A stretch of 64,000 nucleotides of DNA from Sphaerospermopsis torques-reginae ITEP-024 (GCF_019598945.1 NZ_CP080598.1:4216001-4280000); one strand, 5' to 3'. Numbered from the stretch's first letter, positions 37,647-47,767 are shown. The notes: generated by a model not told the origin, from the sequence alone. Translations and numbers: made by a program.

Positions 37647-39812
37647 ATGAGCGTGAATGAAACTTTAACTACAGATATTTTTACCTTGAATCGGCAAGTA
37701 TATCAACGCCTAAAATTTGCTCTGAGTATAGGTTTGCGACGACAAATATTTTTTGCTGTATGTGATGACTTACACTTGAGAAATCAAGTAGCTACTCGGT
37801 TGCATTCTACCTTGGCTTATCCAGTGGGGCAAGTGTTATATCACCCAGTAGAGACAGAGGGAATTAGCACTCCAGCTTATCCACGATTAGTCACATTACG
37901 ACTAAATTTAAATGATCCCAATCCCATAGCGCAGATAAATCAATGGTTAGCTAATTATCCTCCTCCTGTGGTTGGGGAATCAAAAGACACTCCTGGCCGT
38001 CCTTTACCAATACCAGCATTTCAGATTGTAGGTGTGGAACTGCTGACGAAACAATCAGTAGCGGTACAGCGTTTGTTTCTGCACTATCTTCGATTAAGTG
38101 AACAGTATTTTTCTACCCAAGAAACCAGTTCATTTTTAGAATCTAGTTTGTTGTTTTGGGTTCCTCGTCCTTGGTTGTATGCTATTCAGCAATCAGCACC
38201 GAAATTTTGGCAATGTCGAACTGGTGTATTTATCTTTACTGGAGAACCAACACCAACGTTAGAAAATCGCAGTTATTCAGAAAATTTCTCTAGTTTGCGA
38301 AGTGTTGATTTAGGCAATCTAGAAAAATCAGTTGTTGATGAATCAATCACCTCACAAGAGGAGATTAACAAGGCTATTGAAGAATTTAATTTTACTGAAG
38401 ATGATGATTTTTTGGAAGATACTTCTGTAAGTCTAGAAGATGAATCACAGCCATCATCGACAACATCTACCAAGGAAGATATTATACCTGAGCTTTCATC
38501 TTTCTTGCATATTAGTGATGAATTGATGTCACTATTCAAAGAATCACTAAATCCGAATATTGCTGAAGATGCAGAAGAAAACTTACAACCAAAACAACTA
38601 CTTTGGGAAATTGAAAAATTAAAAATTAAGCAAGCTTCTGGGGAAGAACTCGCAGTAGCTTATCACAACTTAGGAACGTTATATCGTCTCCGCATTGAAC
38701 AAGGACAGTCAAGTTTAGAAAACTTGATGGTAGCTATTATTGCCTATCAGGAAGCTGTTAGCAATGATGACACTTCACCCCAACTTCCAGATACTTTAAA
38801 TGATTTGGGAACACTATATTGGATGTTGCACCGCACACCAGGAAATAGTGAAGAAGCAAAAACTTATATCCAGCAGGGAATAGAATTTTATCAGTTAGCC
38901 ATCAAACTGATTACACCTGATAGTCAACCGGAAATTTATGCCCGTGTACAAAATAATTTAGCCACAGCTTATGGTGATTTAACAAGGTTTTCTAACCCGG
39001 TGGAAAATTGGCAGGAAGCAGTTAAAGCTTACAATGAAGCACTGCGCTACCGCACCGAAGAAATTGATCCTTTAAAATATGCTGCTTGCCAAAATAACTT
39101 GGGGACTGCATACTGGCATTTAGGACAATATAGTGATCCTGTGGAACATCTCAAGAAAGCGATCGCAGCTTATAATTTCGCACTTGCTCACTATCAACCT
39201 AAAGATGAACCAATTAAATATGGTATGATTCAAAATAATATTGGTACTGCTTATTGGAATTTATCTCAATATGAAACACCATTGGAAAATTTACAATTAG
39301 CAGTTGATTTTTACCAGGAAGCTTTGAAATATCGGACACCAAATAATATTCCTGTTGCTTGTGCTGCTACCAAGAATAATCTGGCTACTGCTTATTGGCA
39401 TATAGCAAATTTACCACAAGTAACTAAGGAAATTCGCCAAAATTTCCTACAATTGTGCATCAAGACTTATGAAGAAACTCTCGTGCTGGTTAATTCTCTA
39501 AATCAAATGAATTTCAGTTTTGATGTTTTGGCAACACAGAATAACTTGGCTTTAGCCCATTATCAATTAGTTACAGATCCATCTTTTAAGGGTGATAAAA
39601 AAAATATTTCTCAGCATTTAGAAGCATCTTTAGATAATCATGTAAAAGCTTTGGCTGGATTGGTAAAGAACACAGAAGGTTATCACACAACTTTCAACCA
39701 TATAGTCAAAATAATTCGCACTTTTCATAATGAGTTAGGTATCCAAGGACAAAATTTGGCTTTATCTAAAGTTCCTGGTAATTTGATTCCAGATATTTTA
39801 CCTAAGTTATAG
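37647..39812 (+). CDS. Tetratricopeptide-repeat protein
   Basis: A 721-residue protein. The first 200 residues form a globular, uncharacterised N-terminus (QRLKFALSIGLRRQIFFAVCDD, PYPRLVTLRL-like). Residues 225-300 are an acidic Ser/Glu-rich linker. Residues 325-630 hold TPRs of the tandem type with the repeated phrases NNLGTAYWHLGQYSDPVEHL and NNIGTAYWNLSQYETPLENL. It probably acts as a protein-binding scaffold; the partner is unknown. No signal peptide or membrane helix is seen. It ends at a GTGATTG repeat array. Confidence 0.85.
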   Translation: MSVNETLTTDIFTLNRQVYQRLKFALSIGLRRQIFFAVCDDLHLRNQVATRLHSTLAYPVGQVLYHPVETEGISTPAYPRLVTLRLNLNDPNPIAQINQWLANYPPPVVGESKDTPGRPLPIPAFQIVGVELLTKQSVAVQRLFLHYLRLSEQYFSTQETSSFLESSLLFWVPRPWLYAIQQSAPKFWQCRTGVFIFTGEPTPTLENRSYSENFSSLRSVDLGNLEKSVVDESITSQEEINKAIEEFNFTEDDDFLEDTSVSLEDESQPSSTTSTKEDIIPELSSFLHISDELMSLFKESLNPNIAEDAEENLQPKQLLWEIEKLKIKQASGEELAVAYHNLGTLYRLRIEQGQSSLENLMVAIIAYQEAVSNDDTSPQLPDTLNDLGTLYWMLHRTPGNSEEAKTYIQQGIEFYQLAIKLITPDSQPEIYARVQNNLATAYGDLTRFSNPVENWQEAVKAYNEALRYRTEEIDPLKYAACQNNLGTAYWHLGQYSDPVEHLKKAIAAYNFALAHYQPKDEPIKYGMIQNNIGTAYWNLSQYETPLENLQLAVDFYQEALKYRTPNNIPVACAATKNNLATAYWHIANLPQVTKEIRQNFLQLCIKTYEETLVLVNSLNQMNFSFDVLATQNNLALAHYQLVTDPSFKGDKKNISQHLEASLDNHVKALAGLVKNTEGYHTTFNHIVKIIRTFHNELGIQGQNLALSKVPGNLIPDILPKL

Positions 39813-39924
39813 TGATTGGTGATTGGTGATTGGTGATTGGGAATAATATTACCCATTACCCATTACCCATTACCCATTACCCATTACCCATTACCCATTA
39901 CCCATTACCCATTACCCATTACCA
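39813..39924. repeat. GTGATTG and ACCCATT heptamer arrays
   Basis: Four GTGATTG units (39812-39841) followed by about ten ACCCATT units (39850-39923). This is the longest clean heptamer array in the window. Confidence 0.92.
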
Positions 39925-40020
39925 AACCTCACAGATATGATAACTATTTCAACAGACTTGATATAAAATAGTCTTTTATACTCTGTTCCCTGTTCCCTCG
40001 TTAATTACTAACCCAGACTT

Positions 40021-41901
40021 ATGAGAGAGACTTTTTTAGAGGTTCGCAATCTACAAGTTGAATTTTCCGGTGATGGTAGTCAGATGAAAGCTGTGGATGA
40101 TATCAGCTTTAATTTACGTCGAGGTGAGACTCTAGGAATAGTGGGAGAGTCTGGAAGTGGGAAATCAGTTACAGCATTGGCAATTATGGGTTTGTTGCAA
40201 TATCCCGGTAAGGTGAGTGGGGGAGAGATTTTGTTTCGTCCCCAAGAAAATGCTAAACCTCTGAATTTATTAGCTTTACCTGCTGAAGAAATGCAGCTTT
40301 ACCGGGGTGGAGATATGGCGATGATTTTCCAAGAACCTATGAGTTCTTTAAACCCGGTTTATAACATTGGTTTTCAGCTAACAGAAGCAATTATGCGACA
40401 TCAAAAAGTTAGTATAACTGAAGCCAAAAGAATTGCGATCGCAGGTTTACAAGAAGTTAAACTTTTACCTAGTGATGAGAAAATACAACAGCAATATCTC
40501 GATAATTGGCATATAACTCACCCAAAAACACCTCTACCCAGTGATTTTCAGTTAGCGCAATTAGTGAAGGAACATAAAGCAGCAATGTTAGAACGTTTCC
40601 CTCATGAACTTTCTGGAGGTCAGTTACAAAGGGTAATGATTGCAATGGCAATTTCTTGTAATCCATCACTGTTAATTGCTGATGAACCGACTACAGCTTT
40701 AGATGTAACGGTACAAGCAACAATTATTGATTTGATGCGGGAATTACAACAAAGCCGCGACATGGGGATGATTTTTATTAGTCATGATTTGGGCTTAATT
40801 TCTGAAATTGCTGATCAAGTTGCAGTGATGTATAAAGGTAAAATTGTTGAATATGGTTCAGCCTCACAAATATTTACTTATCCTCAACATCCATATACTA
40901 AAGGTTTAGTCGCTTGTCGTCCTACTCTGAACCGTCGTCCTCAAAAATTGCTCACTGTTTCTGATTACATGATTGTTGAAGAAAATGCCAACGGTCAAGT
41001 GATAATTCAAGCCCAAGAACCAGCAAGACCACCAGAAGTTACTAAAGAAGAAATTAACTCAAGATTAGAAAATATCACCTCACAAAAACCACTTTTACAA
41101 ATTGATAATCTGAAAGTTGGGTTTCCGATTCGGGGAGTTTTTGGAGGGACAAAACGTTATCATTTAGCGGTAAATGGCGTTTCCTTTGCAGTTTACCCAG
41201 GAGAAACTTTAGGATTGGTAGGAGAATCAGGTTGTGGTAAAACTACTTTAGGTAGAACTTTATTAAGATTGATTCAACCAATGGCGGGTAAAATTATTTT
41301 TGATGGGCAAAATATTACTCACCTCCAAGGAGAACCATTACAGAAATTGCGACGGGAAATGCAAATAGTGTTTCAAAATCCCTTTAGTTCTCTTGACCCT
41401 AGAATGAAAATTGGGGAAGCAATTATAGAACCTTTGTTAATTCATTCTGTGGGAAAAACCCAACAACAAAGAAAAGAAAGAGCAGCAGAACTTTTAGAAA
41501 GAGTGGGATTAAGTGCTGATGACATGAAACGCTACCCCCATCAATTTTCTGGTGGTCAACGTCAACGCATTTGTATTGCTCGGTCTTTAGCTTTAAATCC
41601 TAAGTTTATTATTTGTGATGAGTCAGTTTCCGCTTTGGATGTTTCCGTACAAGCGCAAGTTTTGAATTTGTTAAAAGAACTGCAACAAGAATTTCAATTG
41701 ACTTATATTTTTATTTCCCATGATTTAAGTGTGGTCAAATTTATGAGCGATCGCATTTTAGTCATGAATCAAGGTAAAATTGTGGAATCAGGTACAGCAG
41801 AAAGTATTTATCGTCAACCCAAAGAAGAATATACACAAAAATTAATTGCTGCTATTCCTACAGGTAGTCCTGAACGTATGAAAAACCGCGATTTCAATTA
41901 A
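40021..41901 (+). CDS. Fused two-domain oligopeptide/dipeptide ABC transporter ATPase (DppD-DppF type)
   Basis: A 626-residue protein with two complete ABC domains. Domain 1 has Walker A GESGSGKS (43-50), signature LSGGQLQR and Walker B LLIADEPTT. Domain 2 has GESGCGKT (about 402-409), FSGGQRQR and FIICDESVS. Each is followed by the oligopeptide-type C-terminal QHPYTKGL or KEEYTQKLIAAIP motif. It powers uptake of peptides or related solutes; the permeases and binding protein are not nearby. The second Walker B has DES in place of DEP, which is common in this family. Confidence 0.93.
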   Translation: MRETFLEVRNLQVEFSGDGSQMKAVDDISFNLRRGETLGIVGESGSGKSVTALAIMGLLQYPGKVSGGEILFRPQENAKPLNLLALPAEEMQLYRGGDMAMIFQEPMSSLNPVYNIGFQLTEAIMRHQKVSITEAKRIAIAGLQEVKLLPSDEKIQQQYLDNWHITHPKTPLPSDFQLAQLVKEHKAAMLERFPHELSGGQLQRVMIAMAISCNPSLLIADEPTTALDVTVQATIIDLMRELQQSRDMGMIFISHDLGLISEIADQVAVMYKGKIVEYGSASQIFTYPQHPYTKGLVACRPTLNRRPQKLLTVSDYMIVEENANGQVIIQAQEPARPPEVTKEEINSRLENITSQKPLLQIDNLKVGFPIRGVFGGTKRYHLAVNGVSFAVYPGETLGLVGESGCGKTTLGRTLLRLIQPMAGKIIFDGQNITHLQGEPLQKLRREMQIVFQNPFSSLDPRMKIGEAIIEPLLIHSVGKTQQQRKERAAELLERVGLSADDMKRYPHQFSGGQRQRICIARSLALNPKFIICDESVSALDVSVQAQVLNLLKELQQEFQLTYIFISHDLSVVKFMSDRILVMNQGKIVESGTAESIYRQPKEEYTQKLIAAIPTGSPERMKNRDFN

Positions 41902-42065
41902 AGAAGACCGGGGAAAATGGGGAGGAAAATCCAAAATTGTATCACCAGTCAACGTCTGCAATTTAGCTGATAGCAAAAAAATCTGTATATGTTGATACAA
42001 AAATAAATAAAATTTAGAGTTAAAATGAAAAAAATAGGTCAAATTATAATTGAACCTACAAAAAA

Positions 42066-43343
42066 TTGACAAACTACATACCCAACCAAATACCCAACAC
42101 AGTGTTTCCAGCCTCGGTTTTGCGCCTAGACAACGGTTTGACATTTATTCATCAGGAGATACCCGCTACCCCTGTAGTAGTGGCAGATATTTGGGTGCGT
42201 GCGGGAGCAAACTTAGAACCAGAACCGTGGTTTGGCATGGCGCACTTTTTGGAACACATGATATTTAAAGGTACAGACACCTTAGCACCAGGGGAATTTG
42301 ATTATAACATTGAAAAAATGGGTGGTGTGAGTAATGCAGCGACGAGCCATGATTATGCACACTACTACCTAGCTACAGCTACCCCTTACCTAGCAGACAC
42401 CTTACCCCACTTAGGCGAACTATTGCGAAATGCGGCAATTTCCGCAGATGAATTTATTCGGGAACGAGATGTAGTATTAGAAGAAATTCGTGCTTGTGCA
42501 GATGATCCTGATGCCATAGGATTTGAAGCACTACTGAAAAACGTCTATCAAAACCACCCTTACGGACGTTCTATATTAGGTACTGAGCATGATTTAATGC
42601 AGCATTCACCAGAAGCAATGCGGTGTTTTCATCGTTCCCACTACCAACCAGAAAACATGACAGTAGTAGTTGTGGGGGGAGTGGAACAGGACACAGCTTG
42701 GGAAATTGTCAATAGAACATTTACAAAATTTAGTGATGACGCAAATTTTCCTGTATCTGAGAAAATAGCACCACCAATAATTACAGGCATTCAAAAACAG
42801 GAGTTAATATTACCACGCCTAGAGCAAGCGCGGTTAATGATGGCTTGGGTAGCACCAGGAGTAGAACAACTCAAAGATGCAAATGGTTTAGATTTGCTAT
42901 CAGTTATATTAGCACAAGGAAGAACTTCCCGGTTAGTGCATGACTTACGAGAAGACAAACAATTAGTACAGGCAATTTGTAGTAATTTTTCCCTACAAAG
43001 GGAGTCAAGTTTATTGACAATTACCGCTTGGTTAGAACCAGAATATCTGGATAGAGTAGAGAATTTAATTCAGGAGCATTTACACAATTTGCAAACAACA
43101 GGTATTAGCGAGCAAGAACTGAAGCGCACGCAAATATCACTTTGTAATGATTATGCCTTTGCAACGGAAACACCAAATCAGTTAACATCTCTTTATGGTT
43201 ACTATAATACAATAGCCCAAGCTGAATTAGCCGTTACCTACCCACAGCAAATTCAGTCCTTTGATACTCAAGAACTGCAAAAATTAGCACAAAATTATCT
43301 TTCACCGCAAAATTACGCAGTTACTATTCTCAAACCATATTAA
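42066..43343 (+). CDS. M16-family zinc peptidase, catalytic partner
   Basis: A 425-residue M16 (pitrilysin/processing-peptidase-like) protease. The inverted zinc motif HFLEH is present in MAHFLEHMIFKG (about 60-71), with the distal Glu near ERDVVLEEIRACAD. No ATG lies at the start; the TTG at 42066 (MTNYIPN) is the best candidate, and an in-frame GTG at 42111 is possible. It forms a pair with the following M16 gene that lacks the zinc motif, as in two-subunit processing peptidases. Confidence 0.9.
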   Translation: MTNYIPNQIPNTVFPASVLRLDNGLTFIHQEIPATPVVVADIWVRAGANLEPEPWFGMAHFLEHMIFKGTDTLAPGEFDYNIEKMGGVSNAATSHDYAHYYLATATPYLADTLPHLGELLRNAAISADEFIRERDVVLEEIRACADDPDAIGFEALLKNVYQNHPYGRSILGTEHDLMQHSPEAMRCFHRSHYQPENMTVVVVGGVEQDTAWEIVNRTFTKFSDDANFPVSEKIAPPIITGIQKQELILPRLEQARLMMAWVAPGVEQLKDANGLDLLSVILAQGRTSRLVHDLREDKQLVQAICSNFSLQRESSLLTITAWLEPEYLDRVENLIQEHLHNLQTTGISEQELKRTQISLCNDYAFATETPNQLTSLYGYYNTIAQAELAVTYPQQIQSFDTQELQKLAQNYLSPQNYAVTILKPY

Positions 43344-43550
43344 TAGGTGACAGGGAACAGGTGACAGGTGACAGTAACAAGGGAATAGGGTATAGGGGAA
43401 GAAAATTCTAGATTTTAGACTTTAGATTTTAGATTGGATTTGACAAAAACAATCCAAAATCCAAAATCCAAAATCCAAAATCCAAAATAAATAACTCCTG
43501 AACTCCTGATTTCTGTCACCTGTCACCTGTCACCTGTCACCTAGCCGCCT
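43344..43550. repeat. STRR tract between the two M16 genes
   Basis: AGGTGAC units (about 43346-43376), ATCCAAA units (about 43451-43487) and GTCACCT units (43514-43543). Confidence 0.85.
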
Positions 43551-43580
43551 CCTTCCATCATTAACCTGTTAAAAGCAAGA

Positions 43581-44855
43581 ATGCAAAATATAAATAATTC
43601 TAAAACTTCTATCTATCGCACCGTATTACCAAATGGCATTGTTTTATTGGTAGCAGAAAACCCAGCAGCGGATATTATTGCGGGGAGAATTTTTATCCGT
43701 GCAGGTAGCTGTTATGAAAAAGTAGAAAAAGCAGGTTTAGCACATTTGTTATCAGCAGTGATGACAAAAGGTTGTGATGGTTTATCCAGCTTAGAAATTG
43801 CGGAAAAAGTCGAGTCTGTGGGTGCGAGTTTAAGTATTGACGCGGGTACAGATTATTTTTTGCTGTCGTTGAAAACAGTAACTGCTGATTTTGCCGAAAT
43901 TTTAGCATTGTCTGGTTTGTTATTGCGATCGCCCACATTTCCCGAAAACCAAATCGAACTAGAAAAACGGTTAGCACTGCAAGACATTCGCTCCCAAAAA
44001 GAGCAACCTTTTAACCTGGCTTTTGAACAAATGCGACAAGCAATGTACCAAGAACACCCTTATTCTCGGTCGGTTTTAGGTACAGAAACCACTCTTAGCA
44101 GTATAACTCGTACAGACTTAGCAGAATTTCACCAAGTTCATTTTCGTCCAGATAACATGGTCATCAGTATTGCTGGACGCATTACACCAGAAGCAGCACA
44201 AGAATTAGTCACAAAAGTTTTTGGTGATTGGCAACCACCAGATCAACCAAGGCATATACTAGATTCACCTGCTATTTCTGTTACACCAAAATCTTGTCTC
44301 AAACCCTTAAATACACAACAGTCAATTGTGATGTTGGGTTATATGGGTCCATCAGTCAGCGCCCCTGGATACCCCGCCCTCAAATTATTATCTACATACT
44401 TGGGAAATGGGCTTTCTAGCCGCTTATTTGTGGAATTACGAGAAAAAAGAGGTTTAGCTTATGAAGTCTCTGCTATTTACTCTACACGCCTGTTTCCTGC
44501 CTCATTTATAGTGTATATGGGGACAGCACCAGAAAATACCAGTATAGCTCTCGATGGATTGCGCCAAGAAGTAGAAAGACTGTGTAATACAGAACTATCT
44601 GCGGAGGAACTGCAAACAGCTAAAAATAAAATCTTGGGACAGTATGCCCTGGGTAAACAAACTAACGGACAAATTGCTCAAATATACGGTTGGTATGAAA
44701 TTCTAGGTTTAGGAATAGAATTTGATCATGAATTTCCTGAACTCATTAACAAAGTCAGTCCTAAGTTAGCAATGACAGCAGCTAATAGTTATTTACAGGA
44801 ACCTTATGTGTCTTTAGTCGGTCAAGAGGAAGCAATTAAATCAGTCATCAGTTAA
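43581..44855 (+). CDS. M16-family protein, non-catalytic partner
   Basis: A 424-residue M16 fold in which the zinc motif is degenerate: AHLLSAVMTKG stands where HxxEH should be, so it cannot bind zinc in the usual way. The substrate-binding Arg/Tyr motif of the inactive-type subunits is kept (LREKRGLAYEVSAIYS). This division of labour (one HxxEH subunit, one R/Y subunit) is known from bacterial and mitochondrial M16B peptidases. It lies 237 bp downstream of the catalytic gene. Confidence 0.9.
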   Translation: MQNINNSKTSIYRTVLPNGIVLLVAENPAADIIAGRIFIRAGSCYEKVEKAGLAHLLSAVMTKGCDGLSSLEIAEKVESVGASLSIDAGTDYFLLSLKTVTADFAEILALSGLLLRSPTFPENQIELEKRLALQDIRSQKEQPFNLAFEQMRQAMYQEHPYSRSVLGTETTLSSITRTDLAEFHQVHFRPDNMVISIAGRITPEAAQELVTKVFGDWQPPDQPRHILDSPAISVTPKSCLKPLNTQQSIVMLGYMGPSVSAPGYPALKLLSTYLGNGLSSRLFVELREKRGLAYEVSAIYSTRLFPASFIVYMGTAPENTSIALDGLRQEVERLCNTELSAEELQTAKNKILGQYALGKQTNGQIAQIYGWYEILGLGIEFDHEFPELINKVSPKLAMTAANSYLQEPYVSLVGQEEAIKSVIS

Positions 44856-44873
44856 CATATCGTTTCTGTTGCA

Positions 44874-45060
44874 TCAAGCATAATATAGCCGTGTACAGAG
44901 TAGTTAGGGGATGCTGAATAAACCAAAAAGGCTCATAAAAAAGACGGTAGGTGCTTTCGTTATAGCGTCTTGAGTCTGAAAAACCTTGCACTTTTCTGGG
45001 CGGCCAGAAATGAAAAAATGTCTTTAATTCTCCTACTGACTCCTGACTCCTGCTATCAAA
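44874..45060. repeat. Non-coding gap with a small hairpin, possible IS/MITE remnant
   Basis: It contains GGGGATGCTGAATAAACC (about 44908-44926), a TTCTGG/CCAGAA hairpin (44994-45008) and CTGACTCCTGACTCC repeats (about 45036-45052). It looks like a fragment of a mobile element end, but no partner end was found. Confidence 0.35.
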
Positions 45061-45099
45061 AACTGTAAGATGAGCATAATAATATCCCAGGTAGATGAT

Positions 45100-45921
45100 A
45101 TGAAATATCACTTGATAAAGAGTATTTACCACTATTCAAGAAAAAAACAGTCCTGTTGCTTACTTTTATTTTCCGTTACCCCTTTACTGTTTGCCTCCTC
45201 TGCTAGAGTATCAATAGCAGCACCTATAGAAATTGCCCAAGCCAGTACAGTAGGTAACATCAACCGCCCTACCTTGCAAATAGGTAGTCAAGGTGAACGA
45301 GTCTCAGAACTGCAAGCAGCACTGAAACTGTTAGGGTTTTATACAGGTGCAGTAGATGGCGTTTATCAAGAAGATACAGCTAGGGCTGTTTCTCAGTTTA
45401 AACAAGCAGCTGGCTTAAATCCAGATGGTATTGTAGATACTCTTACTTGGCAAAGACTGTTCCCTAATGTATCAACCGTTGCTGCCAATACCTTGCCAAC
45501 TGTTGTCCCAACAACCACCAGTAATAATTTGATAGTTCCTGCTCAACCCAGTAGAAACACTAGGGTTAATAACGCCACAGTTGTACCAAAACCGAATCCT
45601 CCCAAACCAACCACAACTGCCCAAAATAAGCCTAACACCAGCTTTCAGCCAACTCCACCCAATCAGCGAAATCCAAAGATTCAATACACTACAGCCGGCT
45701 GGCCAATTTTGCGTTTAGGCAACACAGGCTCAGAAGTAAGCAAATTACAAAGACTACTACAAACCTTGGGATTTTTAAAAGGTGCTATAGATGGAGACTT
45801 TGGTATTACCACTGAAGCCGCAGTCAAAGCGGCTCAAGTTCGTTATGGGTTACAACCAGATGGTGTGGTTGGTGGAGCTACTTGGGAAGCTTTCGTGCGG
45901 CGACTACCCAAGCAACGTTGA
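45100..45921 (+). CDS. Secreted protein with two peptidoglycan-binding domains
   Basis: A 273-residue protein from the ATG at 45100, which has an AGGT ribosome-binding site; an upstream ATG at 45070 adds ten residues. An N-terminal signal region (KKQSCCLLLFSVTPLLFASSA) ends near AAPIE. It then has PG-binding domain 1 (LQIGSQGERVSELQAALKLL...), a Pro/Thr/Asn-rich linker (about 145-200) and a second PG-binding domain (LRLGNTGSEVSKLQRLLQTL... to the end). It has no catalytic domain, so it probably anchors or scaffolds at the cell wall. Confidence 0.88.
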   Translation: MKYHLIKSIYHYSRKKQSCCLLLFSVTPLLFASSARVSIAAPIEIAQASTVGNINRPTLQIGSQGERVSELQAALKLLGFYTGAVDGVYQEDTARAVSQFKQAAGLNPDGIVDTLTWQRLFPNVSTVAANTLPTVVPTTTSNNLIVPAQPSRNTRVNNATVVPKPNPPKPTTTAQNKPNTSFQPTPPNQRNPKIQYTTAGWPILRLGNTGSEVSKLQRLLQTLGFLKGAIDGDFGITTEAAVKAAQVRYGLQPDGVVGGATWEAFVRRLPKQR

Positions 45922-46016
45922 AAAAATTAAAAATTAACAATAGCTGCATTGAGTTTGAAGATATCAACTGTAGAATCAATCTCAAATCCAAAATCTAAAA
46001 TCCAAAATTGGATGAA

Positions 46017-46370
46017 ATGAAACACTTTTTATTAACTTGGCTGGGTACAGCGTTAGCATTATTGGTAACATCTCAAATTGTACCAGGTTTCATTATCAAG
46101 ACTTTTGTAGCGGCCTTGGGTGCTGCTATTGTCATCGGGTTGGTAAATGCCATCATTCGCCCAATTTTGAGTGTTTTAGCATTTCCCATTACCCTGATTA
46201 CTTTTGGTTTATTTACCTTTGTCATTAATGCCTTAACTCTGTGGTTAGCAAGTGCTATCATTCCCGGTTCAGGTTTTGAAATTCAGGGTTTTATCCCCGC
46301 TTTTCTCGGCTCTATTGTACTGGCAATTGTTTCCAGTATTATTAATTATGTACTGAGAGTAGTAGATTGA
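46017..46370 (+). CDS. Phage-holin-4-family membrane protein (DUF/PF04020 type)
   Basis: A 117-residue protein with four hydrophobic helices (about 2-18, 22-44, 49-72, 86-112 from MKHFLL) and the family phrases NAIIRPILSVLAFPITLITFGLF (spanning helix 2-3) and LWLASAIIPGSGF. Despite the holin name, chromosomal members like this are widespread and not phage genes; function unknown. The ATG at 46017 is preferred over 46008. Confidence 0.85.
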   Translation: MKHFLLTWLGTALALLVTSQIVPGFIIKTFVAALGAAIVIGLVNAIIRPILSVLAFPITLITFGLFTFVINALTLWLASAIIPGSGFEIQGFIPAFLGSIVLAIVSSIINYVLRVVD

Positions 46371-46379
46371 AGAAGGCAG

Positions 46380-46436
46380 AAGGTATTTAGGTGACAGGTG
46401 ACAGGTAACAGGTGACAGGTGACAGGTGACAGTAAT
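46380..46436. repeat. AGGTGAC tandem heptamer array
   Basis: About six AGGTGAC units with one AGGTAAC variant. Copy C of the 298-bp element starts immediately after it (46439). Confidence 0.88.
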
Positions 46437-46438
46437 AA

Positions 46439-46736
46439 GAGCTTGTCCTAAGTTGACCATTTTATAGACAAAAATATACTTATGTTGACAAAAATGGACA
46501 TAAGTTAGCTCAGAAAAATGCCAACTTGATATATAATCCTCAGATATCAAGTATTGAATCAGACTATTACCGACGCGAAAACCAAGCATTGATAGTGATA
46601 GTCTGTTTCCAAATCTTAACCTGAGAAAGTCGCGTTGGGCTACAGCGTGCAAGTCTACTGAGGGATAACCGCTCCCATGCTCCCGTTGAAGTAGAAAGTA
46701 AAGTCTAGCTTTGTCTAGGTTTTATATAGCAGAATA
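46439..46736 (-). mobile_element. 298-bp dispersed structured element, copy C
   Basis: It has the same length as copy A and is nearly identical (about four differences noted), in the opposite orientation. It lies between the holin-like gene and cbiG/cobE and is not next to any CRISPR repeat. The 127-residue frame through it reads the same peptide as one in copy A but is lost in copy B, so it is not treated as a gene. Confidence 0.78.
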
Positions 46737-46764
46737 AGAGTCAGCAAAAAAGTTAATTTTTACC

Positions 46765-47205
46765 CTACACTCTACATCCTGCAACTGCTATAGTCACTGC
46801 GCCTACTTCCCCTGGTAAACGAAAAATTTGCTTGGGAACTAATAAACTCACTTCTAAAGTCTTATGAGATGCTGCTAAAATAGCTGCTGCTTCTGCTACA
46901 CTCGGTGTTCCTACTATTTCTGTAATTCTTTTACCAGGGTTGGGAACACTTACACCAGCTAAAACTTCTGCGGTGAATGTTTGTAGAGGTAAATTATGTT
47001 CTCGGCAAAATTCTCTTAAACCCAATTCTGAAGCTTTAATATCAATGGTGGCAATACCCGCAATATCGGTATAGGCAAGCTGATATTCTTGAAAGAATTT
47101 TTCAATAGCTGCACCAACTAACTCGGAAGAAATTCCTTTTTGACAACCGATACCTACCCATAGGGAGTTTACCAATTTTTGCACAGATGCGGTAATCATA
47201 ACCAA
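46765..47205 (-). CDS. Cobalamin biosynthesis protein (CobE / CbiG C-terminal domain)
   Basis: A 146-residue protein with the pattern of CobE/CbiG-C: LWVGIGCQKGISSELVGAAI near the start, GIATIDIKASELGL, LPLQTFTAEVL and GTPSVAEAAAIL. It acts in the corrin-ring section of B12 synthesis; the exact catalytic part of the single-domain form is not settled. No other cobalamin genes are nearby. Confidence 0.88.
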   Translation of the reverse strand: MVMITASVQKLVNSLWVGIGCQKGISSELVGAAIEKFFQEYQLAYTDIAGIATIDIKASELGLREFCREHNLPLQTFTAEVLAGVSVPNPGKRITEIVGTPSVAEAAAILAASHKTLEVSLLVPKQIFRLPGEVGAVTIAVAGCRV

Positions 47206-47767
47206 TCACCCAAACTGAATATCAAAAATCTCAAAATTTAATTATTTATATAGAATCGCTCCAAAGGCTTATAAATACCCAGAAAATCACACTCAAGACA
47301 GATTTATTTTCTGTATTTTAGATTTCTAGACACAAAAAATGATAATTCCAATACTGTCGCAAAAAAAGAAATTGATATATTAAGTAAATCTAGCACAGTA
47401 GGAAACATCGAGGGATAGAGAACGCAAAGGTAAAGGTAAAAGGTAAATTAAGTCTTCAGGTTTACTTTTTTTCTACCCTTGTAACTCAAGCTTTTGATAA
47501 TCTTGGTGTTTCAATTTTTTGTTTCTCCGTCGTAGCAAATTCACATCAGTTACGGCGGAGTTTTGCTTAACTCATTTCTTGCACCTCTCCGTACAAACCT
47601 ATATGACTTAAAAAGATACGCCATAAGACTACCTTATTTTTATTGGTTTTAAACGGTAAATCAAGGTTTTTGGAATTATAAGGTGTAATAAAATTACATC
47701 AAATTTTGTTGGTGCAAGATGTGAGTTAATAAGCTATCAGCACTCAGCAATAAAACCGGACTCAATA
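47206..47767. other. 562-bp gap, one strong hairpin, no gene
   Basis: It is mostly AT-rich, with GGTAAAGGTAAAAGGTAAA repeats near 47428 and a strong hairpin at 47525. Nothing in it can be assigned as a gene. Confidence 0.5.
47525..47566 (+). terminator. Strong hairpin followed by TTTT (terminator or end of a small RNA)
   Basis: CTCCGTCGTA pairs with TACGGCGGAG (10 bp, one G-T) around a 16-nt loop, followed by TTTTGCTT. No gene lies just upstream on the + strand, so it may end an unannotated small RNA. Confidence 0.5.

Noticed and set aside
46008-46370. Holin-like gene as a sign of prophage
   Set aside because: This four-helix family is common in bacterial chromosomes and no other phage genes are adjacent.
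46269-46652. 127-residue frame in copy C of the 298-bp element
   Set aside because: Same element-derived peptide, then heptamer repeat (VTCHLSPVTCHLSP) and the antisense of the holin-like gene.
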